Assembly: GCA_028658405.1 (NCBI GenBank)
Contig: JAKOGY010000009.1
Location: 1 to 46,851, forward strand
Source: Dolichospermum sp. ST_sed8
GTDB lineage: Bacteria > Cyanobacteriota > Cyanobacteriia > Cyanobacteriales > Nostocaceae
Reading direction: 5' to 3'
DNA: 46,851 nt
The notes under the pieces were generated by a model. That model did not search any database and was not told the DNA's origin. It saw nothing but the letters and a program-made list of their open reading frames with translations. A program made the position numbers and the translations under genes. Shown piece by piece: positions 15,686 to 23,354 of the stretch (position 1 is its first letter; each line of letters starts with the position of its first letter).

Positions 15686-17506
15686 ATGTCGCCAAATCAA
15701 GAAACCCCACCAGTCGAAAAAATCTATTTACCCCGTACCAGCGAATCAGAAACATTGAAGAAGATTCGTCACACAGCTTCGCATATCATGGCAATGGCAG
15801 TGCAAAAGCTATTTCCTAAAGCGCAAGTCACAATTGGTCCTTGGATTGAAAATGGTTTTTATTATGACTTTGATAGTCCAGAACCCTTTAGCGATAAGGA
15901 TTTGAAAACCATTCAAAAGGAAATGGTCAAAATTATTAATCGTAAATTGCCATTAATTCGCGAAGAAGTCAGCCGCGAAGAAGCACAAAGTCGCATTGAA
16001 GCTATTAAAGAACCCTATAAGTTGGAAATTCTCGGAGATATTAAAGAAGAACCCATCACAATTTACCATTTAGGAGATCTATGGTGGGATTTGTGCGCTG
16101 GTCCTCACGTCGAAAATACTAACGAAATTAATCCCAAAGCTATAGAATTAGAAAGCGTTGCTGGTGCTTATTGGCGGGGAAATGAAAATAATGCCCAATT
16201 ACAACGCATTTATGCTACTGCTTGGGAAACTCCTGAACAACTCGCAGAGTACAAACGCCGGAAAGAAGAAGCCTTGCGTCGTGACCATCGTAAACTGGGT
16301 AAGGAATTAGGATTATTTATCTTTTCCGATTTAGTTGGTCCTGGTTTACCTTTGTGGACTCCTAAAGGGACTTTACTAAAAACGATTTTGGAAGACTTCC
16401 TCAAAAAAGAACAATTAAAACGGGGTTATCTCCCTGTATCTACTCCTCACATTGCCAGAGTTGATTTATTTAAAACATCTGGACATTGGCAGAAATACAA
16501 GGAAGATATGTTTCCTTTAATGGCTGAAGATGAGGAAGCAAGAGCAATAGAACAGGGTTTTGTCCTCAAGCCCATGAATTGTCCTTTCCATATCCAAATA
16601 TACAAGAGTGAGTTACGTTCTTATCGGGAATTACCGATGCGTTTGGCGGAATTTGGCACGGTTTACCGTTATGAACAATCGGGAGAATTGGGTGGTTTAA
16701 CCAGGGTGCGCGGTTTTACTGTTGATGATTCTCATTTGTTTGTGACTCCCGAACAGCTAGACAGTGAATTTCTCAATGTTGTAGATTTGATTTTGACCGT
16801 TTTCAAAAGTCTGCAATTAAAGAATTTTAAAGCTAGACTCAGTTTCCGTGATCCTACCAGTGATAAGTATATTGGTTCTGATGAAGCTTGGGATAAAGCT
16901 GAGGGGGCGATTCGTCGCGCTGTGGAACAGTTGGGAATGGATTATTTTGAAGGGATTGGGGAAGCGGCTTTTTATGGTCCTAAACTCGATTTTATCTTCA
17001 GTGATGCTTTAGAACGAGAATGGCAATTGGGAACTGTCCAGGTAGATTACAATTTGCCTGAACGTTTTGATTTAGAATATGTAGCTGAAGATGGTTCGCG
17101 TAAACGTCCGGTAATGATTCACCGCGCACCTTTTGGATCTTTAGAACGGTTAATTGGGATTTTAATTGAAGAGTATGCGGGTGATTTCCCGTTATGGTTG
17201 GCACCTGTGCAAATCAGGTTATTACCTGTAGGTGATCTTCAGTTAGATTTTACCAAAGAGGTGGTAGCGAAGATGGTGGCGTTGGGTATTCGGGCGGAAG
17301 TGGATTTAAGTGGCGATCGCTTGGGTAAGTTGATTCGTAATGCAGAAAAGGATAAAATACCTGTAATGGCGGTGGTTGGTGCCAAGGAAGTGGAAGCCAA
17401 TAGCTTGAGTATTCGTACCCGTGCTTCTGGGGAATTGGGAGTAATAACTGTAGATGAAGTTGCGGGTAAAATTACAGAAGCGATCGCTAACTTTAGCAAC
17501 TTTTAA
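15686..17506 (+). CDS. thrS: Threonyl-tRNA synthetase (no TGS domain)
   Basis: Charges tRNA-Thr with threonine. The 606-aa protein starts directly at the editing domain (HTASH near residue 30, and the matching DLCAGPH metal-site motif near 138), then has the class II catalytic core: motif 2 FGTVYRYEQSGELGGLTRVR, zinc ligands Cys in PMNCPFH and His in DDSHLF and MIHRAPFG, and motif 3 GSLERLIGILIEEYAG. The anticodon-binding domain follows (about 500-606). The roughly 60-residue N-terminal TGS domain of the E. coli enzyme is absent, while the editing residues are kept. Some cyanobacteria have two ThrRS paralogues; the window does not tell which this is. It is monocistronic, with no clear ribosome-binding site before ATG 15686. 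Confidence 0.95.
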   Translation: MSPNQETPPVEKIYLPRTSESETLKKIRHTASHIMAMAVQKLFPKAQVTIGPWIENGFYYDFDSPEPFSDKDLKTIQKEMVKIINRKLPLIREEVSREEAQSRIEAIKEPYKLEILGDIKEEPITIYHLGDLWWDLCAGPHVENTNEINPKAIELESVAGAYWRGNENNAQLQRIYATAWETPEQLAEYKRRKEEALRRDHRKLGKELGLFIFSDLVGPGLPLWTPKGTLLKTILEDFLKKEQLKRGYLPVSTPHIARVDLFKTSGHWQKYKEDMFPLMAEDEEARAIEQGFVLKPMNCPFHIQIYKSELRSYRELPMRLAEFGTVYRYEQSGELGGLTRVRGFTVDDSHLFVTPEQLDSEFLNVVDLILTVFKSLQLKNFKARLSFRDPTSDKYIGSDEAWDKAEGAIRRAVEQLGMDYFEGIGEAAFYGPKLDFIFSDALEREWQLGTVQVDYNLPERFDLEYVAEDGSRKRPVMIHRAPFGSLERLIGILIEEYAGDFPLWLAPVQIRLLPVGDLQLDFTKEVVAKMVALGIRAEVDLSGDRLGKLIRNAEKDKIPVMAVVGAKEVEANSLSIRTRASGELGVITVDEVAGKITEAIANFSNF

Positions 17507-17563
17507 GTAAACAATAGGCTGGGTAAATCTCAGCCCAAAAGTAAATTAACTCAAAATCAAATT

Positions 17564-17752
17564 ATGAGTACCACAAAAAATCAAGTGCAATCTCTTTTAC
17601 AGCAACTTCCAGATGATTGTTCAATTGAAGATATTCAATATCATTTATATGTAATTGAAAAAGTCCGTCGTGGCTTAGAAGTAGCTGATAGAGAAGGAAC
17701 TATTTCACAAGTAGCAGTAGAAGAACGGTTGAATAAATGGCTTATCAAGTAG
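17564..17752 (+). CDS. Antitoxin of a RelE/ParE-type pair, 62 aa
   Basis: Short acidic protein (QSLLQQLPDDCSIEDIQYHL, EVADREGTISQVAVEERLNK) of the type preceding ParE/RelE toxins in cyanobacteria. Its last codons overlap the start of a truncated toxin (ATG 17737), the typical antitoxin-toxin arrangement. No DNA-binding motif is obvious. It follows thrS by 57 bp. With the toxin broken it is likely an orphan. Confidence 0.7.
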   Translation: MSTTKNQVQSLLQQLPDDCSIEDIQYHLYVIEKVRRGLEVADREGTISQVAVEERLNKWLIK

Positions 17753-17811
17753 TTTGGTCTTCCACTGCAATAGAAGATGTAGAAGCGATTTATGCAAAGT
17801 TTAATGAATGA
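17737..17811 (+). pseudogene. Truncated ParE/RelE toxin, 24 codons
   Basis: ATG 17737 overlaps the antitoxin's end in another frame and reads MAYQVVWSSTAIEDVEAIYA, then KFNE and stop. The first 18 residues are the usual N-terminus of this toxin type; the remaining ~75 residues are missing. The next gene's ribosome-binding site (GGGAG) begins right at the break. Confidence 0.72.
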
Positions 17812-17824
17812 GGGAGTTGTGAAT

Positions 17825-18640
17825 ATGAATGAAGAAGTTTTCCAAGAGATTAGAAGTGTTATTACTACTATTTCAATACTTCAGTCCAGAGAGAGAGTGT
17901 TTAGACAGGAATTAGATTTTTTTAACCAAAGTTGGAAAGATGCCTCTGAGGAAGCTTGTAGGATTCTCTTTATTGGGGCATTCAAAAGACTTGAACATGA
18001 GATTATGTTCTTATGTATTGAAGTGTATTCATTGCACGAAGGTATTGCCAAAAAACGCTCTCTCTACTCAAAAGTAATTAGGCAAAATGGAAAACTTTTA
18101 TCACAAGTAGATAAAACACCTGGAGATGAAAATAGTTATCAGTGTCTCGGTATAATTGGCTCTCATGGAAAGAGGGACTGCACTACTGAGGAGAAAAACG
18201 ATATGATACAGAAAGAAGAATATAAAAATAGGGAAGAAATAAGAGATAATTCTGGTATTACCTCCCATAACCATGATGAAATTAATGAGTGGTTTAATCA
18301 AGTTTTAGACGAGGACATATTATCAACACTGAATGAGTACCGACAAAAATTCGCTCATAGGCTTGATAACTTAGAAAATTTAAAGCTAGAGCAAAATATA
18401 GGTAGTCCTGATAATGTTGAGAAAATATTAGATGTTGTGTCGACAGTGCTAGATAAATATAAGTGCTGTTTCCAAGATATTATTGTGTATACAAGGTCTG
18501 AATTATTTACAGGGTTTGACCATTTTGAATATGACTCACTATCTAGATTGAAGTTAGCGTTATCACTTGAGACTGAAAAAGAGGAGCTTCAAATTATAGA
18601 GAAAGTTTCAATTTCTGAGACACCCAGTACCACAAACTAA
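17825..18640 (+). CDS. Hypothetical protein with HEPN-like RX4H motif, 271 aa
   Basis: I do not recognise a named family. ATG 17825 is chosen because GGGAG lies 9 nt upstream; a longer frame from 17792 has no such site and overlaps the toxin remnant. The protein is helical and charged: helices near 1-75, a variable polar middle (about 95-160, GDENSYQCLGIIGSHGKRDC and Asn/Asp-rich), then EYRQKFAHRLDNLENLK near 186-202. RQKFAH is an RX4H motif in a helical setting, as in HEPN-type RNases. The HEPN reading is inference. It lies between a broken TA pair and an intact one, separated by 53 bp from the latter, which fits a conflict-system gene. Confidence 0.55.
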   Translation: MNEEVFQEIRSVITTISILQSRERVFRQELDFFNQSWKDASEEACRILFIGAFKRLEHEIMFLCIEVYSLHEGIAKKRSLYSKVIRQNGKLLSQVDKTPGDENSYQCLGIIGSHGKRDCTTEEKNDMIQKEEYKNREEIRDNSGITSHNHDEINEWFNQVLDEDILSTLNEYRQKFAHRLDNLENLKLEQNIGSPDNVEKILDVVSTVLDKYKCCFQDIIVYTRSELFTGFDHFEYDSLSRLKLALSLETEKEELQIIEKVSISETPSTTN

Positions 18641-18692
18641 AACCCAGCCTACAACTTTTTTGAGCCTTGTAGAATGAATTTTGGAGTAACAA

Positions 18693-18908
18693 ATGCTAAA
18701 TCTTGAATATCTTACCAACACAGAAGGAAATACTATTGCAGTAGTAATTCCTATTGACATCTGGAGACAATTACTACCTACAGAAGATGCTTCCTTGGAT
18801 GAACTTGCTGAAGCAGTAGAAGACTATTGTATGAACAAAGCTATGAATGAATCTATGAATACCCCATTACTAAATCGATCCAAAGCCTTGGCTTATCTTG
18901 AGGAATAA
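18693..18908 (+). CDS. Antitoxin-like protein, 71 aa
   Basis: Short protein with beta-strand start (MLNLEYLTNTEGNTIAVVIP) and helical acidic tail (SLDELAEAVEDYCMNKAMNE; SKALAYLEE). It lies 5 nt before a RelE-type toxin, so it is by position and composition the cognate antitoxin. The family resembles small cyanobacterial RelB/Phd-like antitoxins; no firm assignment. Confidence 0.72.
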   Translation: MLNLEYLTNTEGNTIAVVIPIDIWRQLLPTEDASLDELAEAVEDYCMNKAMNESMNTPLLNRSKALAYLEE

Positions 18909-18913
18909 TTATC

Positions 18914-19183
18914 TTGGAAGTCCAATACCGTCAGGCTTTTTTGAAAGACCTGAAACAATTGAAGAGTTCGACATCATACCAACGCATCTACGAACTTGCA
19001 TTTACAACTCTAGAAAACATTAATTTGTTAGAGGAGATTCCTGATATTAAAGCCATGCGAGGTTATAATGGTCGCTATCGTATTCGGATTGGTGATTATC
19101 GTATTGGCATAGAAGTTAATGGAGATATTATAGAAGTAATGCGCGTTCTACATCGTCGAGAATTTTATCGTTATTTTCCCTAG
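18914..19183 (+). CDS. RelE-type toxin, 89 aa
   Basis: The sequence follows the RelE/ParE plan: MEVQYRQAFLKDLKQLKSST, then IPDIKAMRGYNGRYRIRIGD, YRIGIEV, and the C-terminal VMRVLHRREFYRYFP. The Arg-rich GRYRIRIGDYRIG strand and RVLHRREFY are the RelE hallmarks; such toxins cleave mRNA in the ribosome. The start is TTG 18914 with GAGGA about 9 nt upstream inside the antitoxin's end. Complete and probably functional. Confidence 0.85.
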   Translation: MEVQYRQAFLKDLKQLKSSTSYQRIYELAFTTLENINLLEEIPDIKAMRGYNGRYRIRIGDYRIGIEVNGDIIEVMRVLHRREFYRYFP

Positions 19184-19221
19184 AAATTGGCCACATTTTA
19201 TGACAAGGCAACACAATAAAA

Positions 19222-19680
19222 TCAAGCAAAATCCCAAAATTTCTCACTTAAAAGCACATCAATATTCAGGCTAAACTCCCACAAATCAGGAAACTCAATC
19301 TGAGGATAATCCTCCCTAACTTCCATCAAAGCCTCTTCCCAAGCTTGATCTAAAACTTCTATAAAATACCGTTTGAGACTAGGGGATTGTTTCAGAAGAA
19401 TTTTTAACTGACGACGTTGTTCTCGAATCGTCACTTCCCAGCCACGGTTATCATACTCACTATTAATATAAATCCGTTTTAATAAATGCACCCATAGCAC
19501 AATTGAGCGGCTTTCAACCTCAGCCCTATCCCTACTCGCCAAGATTTCTATCTCCTCAATTAAATGTTCCACATCCAAACCATAAAAATCCCGCGCCTTG
19601 AGTCGGAGGATTGTATCCTCTAGCCATAGATATTGATCACGATTATAAAGACCTGTTTTAGCCAATTCAATTTCTGTCAT
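19222..19680 (-). CDS. DUF29 family protein, 152 aa
   Basis: DUF29 proteins are abundant in cyanobacteria and have no settled function. The usual pattern is present: YNRDQYLWLEDTILRLKARD, FYGLDVEHLIEEIEILASRD, VLWVHLLKRIY, then GWEVTIREQRRQLKILLKQS and a C-terminal ALMEVREDYPQIEFPD. It is soluble and helical. It converges on the RelE-type toxin with a 38-bp gap. Confidence 0.88.
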   Translation of the reverse strand: MTEIELAKTGLYNRDQYLWLEDTILRLKARDFYGLDVEHLIEEIEILASRDRAEVESRSIVLWVHLLKRIYINSEYDNRGWEVTIREQRRQLKILLKQSPSLKRYFIEVLDQAWEEALMEVREDYPQIEFPDLWEFSLNIDVLLSEKFWDFA

Positions 19681-19878
19681 ATCTAACAGCTTGTCTAAAT
19701 AATCTATTTTAGCTCATCAAGCAGATTAAGACATTTACTGATTTACTCTATCCTAAGCATAGGATTTATTTATGTATATATTCTCTTATGATAACATGGC
19801 ATAAAAACTTATAAAGAAATTGTTACAAAGTTTAGTAGAATGACCTCATTACACAAATGAGTATTTTTTCTTATTGAC

Positions 19879-21567
19879 ATGATAGCGGATCAATTTCCTT
19901 GGCTTACCGCAATTGTCCTATTTCCCCTTCTGGCATCCTTTCTTATCCCTGTATTGCCGGATAAAGACGGCAAACTTGTCCGTTGGTATGCACTGGGCGT
20001 AGGTATTGCCGACTTTATTTTGATGTGTTACGCCTTTTGGAAACATTACGATGCCAGTAATACCAGTTTTCAACTCGTAGAAAACTATGCCTGGATGCCC
20101 CAGATAGGACTCCACTGGGCAGTTTCCGTTGATGGTATTTCCGCCCCCTTGGTACTTTTGGCGGGCTTTGTTACCACACTGGCGATTTTTTCAGCTTGGC
20201 AAGTAGACCGCAGACCAAAGCTTTTCTATTTTCTCATGCTTGTGTTGTATTCTGCACAGGTTGGGGTATTTGTCGCCCAAGACTTACTCTTATTTTTCAT
20301 TATGTGGGAAGTCGAACTAATTCCCGTCTATTTATTAGTCTGTATTTGGGGTGGACAACGGCGACGCTACGCAGCTACAAAATTCTTACTTTATACCGCA
20401 GCAGCTTCTATATTTATCTTGATAGCAGCCCTGGCAATGGGGTTATATGGCGGCGGAAATGTCACTTTTGATGTTGCAGAACTGGCACAAAAACAATATC
20501 CACTGACGCTGCAACTGTTACTATATGCAGGTTTGTTAATTGCCTTCGGCGTAAAATTGGCAATTTTCCCCTTCCATACTTGGCTACCTGATGCCCACGG
20601 TGAAGCATCTTCTCCCGTATCTATGATTTTAGCGGGTGTGTTGTTGAAAATGGGTGGATATGGACTAATTCGCCTGAATCTTGACCTGCTTGCCGATGCT
20701 CATATTTATTTTGCCCCGGTTCTGGCTATTCTCGGTGTTGTCAATATTATCTATGGTGCTTTAAATTCTTTTGCCCAAACGAACATGAAACGGCGTTTGG
20801 CTAATTCGTCAATTTCCCACATGGGTTTTGTATTACTAGGAATTGCATCTTTCACCGATTTGGGCATCAACGGCGCAATGTTGCAAATGATCTCCCATGG
20901 TTTAATTGCTTCCGTGTTGTTCTTTTTGGCTGGTGTAACTTATGACCGTTCCCGCACAATGGTAATGGCAGAAATGGGCGGTATTGGTCAAGCCATGCCA
21001 AAAGTATTCGCGCTCTTTACAATAGGGGCAATGGCATCTTTGGCGTTACCAGGAATGAGTGGCTTTGTTAGTGAACTGGCGATTTTTATCGGCATCACAA
21101 CTAGCGATGTTTACACTTCCACATTCTGTACTGTCACCGTTTTTCTAGCCGCTGTGGGAGTTATTCTCACACCTATTTATCTACTTTCTATGCTGCGTCA
21201 AGTATTTTACGGTTCTGGAGCAGCCCTGATGTGCGATATTAACAATGTCGGCTTTGAAAATCTCGAAGATGAAGGAACGGCTTGTTTTGGTACAGATTGT
21301 CTCTTGCCTGGGGAAACTTTATATACTGATGCCAGACCCCGTGAAGTGTTTATTGCTGCCTGTTTTCTGGTGTTAATTATTGGCATTGGTTTCTATCCTA
21401 AAGTGGCTATGCAGATGTATGACGCGAAAACTGTAGCTATCAATACTCATGTTCGCCAATCTTATACGATCATTTCCCAAACTAATCCCCGTGTTTATGC
21501 CAGTGGATTTTTCCCTGGGCAAATTCCAGCAACCGAGTTAACACCTGTTTTGGGAACCTTAAAATAG
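19879..21567 (+). CDS. ndhD: NAD(P)H-quinone oxidoreductase chain 4 (NdhD)
   Basis: NdhD is an antiporter-like proton-pumping membrane subunit of photosynthetic complex I (NDH-1), which takes electrons from ferredoxin to plastoquinone in cyclic flow and respiration. The 562-aa protein has about 14 membrane helices and the conserved [17 protein letters not shown] (functional Glu), [20 protein letters not shown] (functional Lys and His) and [12 protein letters not shown] polar loop near residues 450-480 ([14 protein letters not shown]) precedes the last helices, as in NdhD1/D2-type proteins. Which paralogue, and thus which NDH-1 form (respiratory versus CO2 uptake), cannot be fixed. No ndhF lies next to it, so it is probably a stand-alone ndhD. 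Confidence 0.93.
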   Translation: MIADQFPWLTAIVLFPLLASFLIPVLPDKDGKLVRWYALGVGIADFILMCYAFWKHYDASNTSFQLVENYAWMPQIGLHWAVSVDGISAPLVLLAGFVTTLAIFSAWQVDRRPKLFYFLMLVLYSAQVGVFVAQDLLLFFIMWEVELIPVYLLVCIWGGQRRRYAATKFLLYTAAASIFILIAALAMGLYGGGNVTFDVAELAQKQYPLTLQLLLYAGLLIAFGVKLAIFPFHTWLPDAHGEASSPVSMILAGVLLKMGGYGLIRLNLDLLADAHIYFAPVLAILGVVNIIYGALNSFAQTNMKRRLANSSISHMGFVLLGIASFTDLGINGAMLQMISHGLIASVLFFLAGVTYDRSRTMVMAEMGGIGQAMPKVFALFTIGAMASLALPGMSGFVSELAIFIGITTSDVYTSTFCTVTVFLAAVGVILTPIYLLSMLRQVFYGSGAALMCDINNVGFENLEDEGTACFGTDCLLPGETLYTDARPREVFIAACFLVLIIGIGFYPKVAMQMYDAKTVAINTHVRQSYTIISQTNPRVYASGFFPGQIPATELTPVLGTLK

Positions 21568-21720
21568 GCAAATAACGACTAAGAGAAGTATGGAGAACAT
21601 AACGCTCTCCTACTCCTTAAATATTTGTCAAGTCACTTGACTTTATATTGAGGACAAAGAGAGTTAAGATACTCAAGGTTTCCTAACTTTTTTTATAGAA
21701 TTATTGCCCTAATTAAACTC

Positions 21721-22386
21721 ATGAATGCTGCTCGCTTAATTCGCTTTACATCTTTATCACTCATAACAGTTTTGGGGCTGCTATCACCTGCCTATGCTGA
21801 GGTAAAAAAGCCATCAAATCCTGTTAGTCCAGCCAAACCCACTACTCAAACAAAACCAACTACTCCAGCCAAACCCATTACTCAAACAAAACCAACTACT
21901 CCAGCCAAACCCACTACTCCAGTCAATCCTGTTAATACAGATCAGCCTAACACCCTCAGTCCAACTGGAATAAGTGGTAATATCTTAAGTATTGAGGGAG
22001 GCGATCGCTTAATAAAAGATGCAGAGCAAGCAGTTACTAGTCAAAATTACACCCTAGCCATCAAAAAATTCCAAGAAGCTCGCCAAGTTTATAATCAATT
22101 ATCCAGCATTTATCAAGACCTCAATGCTAGTTTTACAGGTATTGACATTCGAGCATCGGATTCTCACCGCAAGAATGCCTTAGCAACTGCCCAAAAACGA
22201 GATGAAGCCACCTATCAATTAGCCCTAGTACATCGAGCGCAAAATCAGCCAGAATTAGCTATACCTTTGCTAGTGCAAATCATTAAAAGTCAAAACCCTA
22301 CCAGAGAATTAGGTAAAAAAGCTTATCAACAATTATTAGAATTAGGTTTTGTAGATGTACCCTTTCCCCGTCAAGGTAATAAATAA
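21721..22386 (+). CDS. Secreted protein with Pro/Thr/Lys repeats and a TPR-like domain
   Basis: A Sec signal peptide (IRFTSLSLITVLGLLSPAYA, cleavage after AYA) opens this 221-aa protein. A low-complexity linker follows with tandem TTPAKP and TQTKP units (about 38-75), encoded by near-perfect DNA repeats at 21836-21920. The C-terminal helical part (about 95-220) contains DAEQAVTSQNYTLAIKKFQE and HRAQNQPELAIPLLVQIIK, which resemble TPR helices. It is probably periplasmic, with the linker spanning or binding cell wall. Function unknown. The repeat number likely varies between strains. Confidence 0.7.
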   Translation: MNAARLIRFTSLSLITVLGLLSPAYAEVKKPSNPVSPAKPTTQTKPTTPAKPITQTKPTTPAKPTTPVNPVNTDQPNTLSPTGISGNILSIEGGDRLIKDAEQAVTSQNYTLAIKKFQEARQVYNQLSSIYQDLNASFTGIDIRASDSHRKNALATAQKRDEATYQLALVHRAQNQPELAIPLLVQIIKSQNPTRELGKKAYQQLLELGFVDVPFPRQGNK

Positions 22387-22464
22387 TTGGCAAAGGGTAA
22401 CAGGCAACAGTCAACCGCAACATATCTGTTAATAATAGAGAAGTAAGTTTTTTCAGAAATTGCC

Positions 22465-22716
22465 ATGATAAGTCCGCAGCAAGTCGAGGAAATGATCAAG
22501 GCAGGGCTGCCAGATGCCCAAGTGCAAGTACAAGACTTGACAGGTGGTGGTGATCACTATCAGGTAACAGTAGTTTCATCGCAGTTTGCAGATAAAAGAC
22601 TGGTGCAACAACACCAACTAGTTTATAGCGCATTGCAACAAGCCCTGTCAAGCGAAGCCATTCATGCTTTAGCTCTTAAAACCTACAGTCCCGCAGATTG
22701 GCAAGCAGCAAACTAA
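22465..22716 (+). CDS. bolA: BolA family protein
   Basis: BolA-type proteins bind monothiol glutaredoxins through a shared [2Fe-2S] cluster. At 83 aa this is the short BolA/IbaG-like form: [40 protein letters not shown], then [20 protein letters not shown] and [15 protein letters not shown]. The GGGDHY and QQHQLVY segments hold the conserved His residues. The monothiol glutaredoxin gene follows 87 bp downstream on the same strand, giving the BolA-Grx pair typical of cyanobacteria. Confidence 0.93.
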   Translation: MISPQQVEEMIKAGLPDAQVQVQDLTGGGDHYQVTVVSSQFADKRLVQQHQLVYSALQQALSSEAIHALALKTYSPADWQAAN

Positions 22717-22803
22717 TTTGAGATTGAGGATTTTGCATTGAGAAAACAAAATCTAAAATTGTATCAACTATTGACTTTCACAAAATAAAGGAAATAACTA
22801 ATC

Positions 22804-23127
22804 ATGACCCCAGAAACCAAAGCAAAAATTGATAACTTAGTACAACAAAACAAAATTATGGTTTTCATGAAGGGCAACAAATTAATGCCCCAATGTGGTT
22901 TCTCTAATAATGTCGTGCAAATTCTCAATACCTTGGGAGTTCCCTTTGAAACCCTAGACGTACTTGCAGATTCTGAAGTTCGTCAAGGCATCAAAGAATA
23001 TTCCAACTGGCCAACAATTCCCCAAGTATACGTTAATGGTGAATTTCTGGGCGGTTCTGATATTTTGATTGAAATGTACAACAAAGGTGAATTACAACAA
23101 ACAGTAGAAGTAGCCTTAGCTTCTTAA
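22804..23127 (+). CDS. grxD: Monothiol glutaredoxin, CGFS type (Grx4/GrxD)
   Basis: The 107-aa protein has the single-Cys active site CGFS near residue 32 (NKLMPQCGFSNNVVQILNTL), the GSH-binding WPTIPQVYVNGEFLGGSDI and a C-terminal helix. CGFS glutaredoxins carry and transfer [2Fe-2S] clusters rather than reduce disulfides, and pair with BolA, encoded just upstream. A ribosome-binding-like AAAGGAA lies about 10 nt before ATG. Confidence 0.95.
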   Translation: MTPETKAKIDNLVQQNKIMVFMKGNKLMPQCGFSNNVVQILNTLGVPFETLDVLADSEVRQGIKEYSNWPTIPQVYVNGEFLGGSDILIEMYNKGELQQTVEVALAS

Positions 23128-23140
23128 TATCATTTATTAG

Positions 23141-23174
23141 GTGTAGGTTGGGTTAAGGAACGCAACCCAACACC
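23141..23174. repeat. Dispersed GTAGGTTGGGTT hairpin
   Basis: GTAGGTTGGGTT and AACCCAACACC form a stem-loop just after grxD. It may act as a transcript 3' end but has no proper T-run. A GGGTGAGCATTGCCCACC-type hairpin follows at 23270-23287, close to the helicase gene. Confidence 0.6.
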
Positions 23175-23354
23175 TGATTTTTATTAGCTACAATTGCAAA
23201 TTTATTTTTAAATATTAAATTATTTATTACATATAGAAATCATAAATAATATTTGCAAAAATTTAAGTAGGGTGAGCATTGCCCACCGCTAATGCCCACT
23301 AATCCGGATATTTCAATAATCAAATATTATTCCTATATATTTTTTACCAAAACT

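Noticed and set aside
15455-15700. Minus-strand ORF of 81 codons before thrS
   Set aside because: It translates simple repeats and a hairpin and overlaps the thrS start.
23292-23354. Upstream in-frame start for the helicase
   Set aside because: The ATG lies at the edge of a GCCCACC-type dispersed hairpin and the added residues are AT-rich noise; ATG 23355 fits better.
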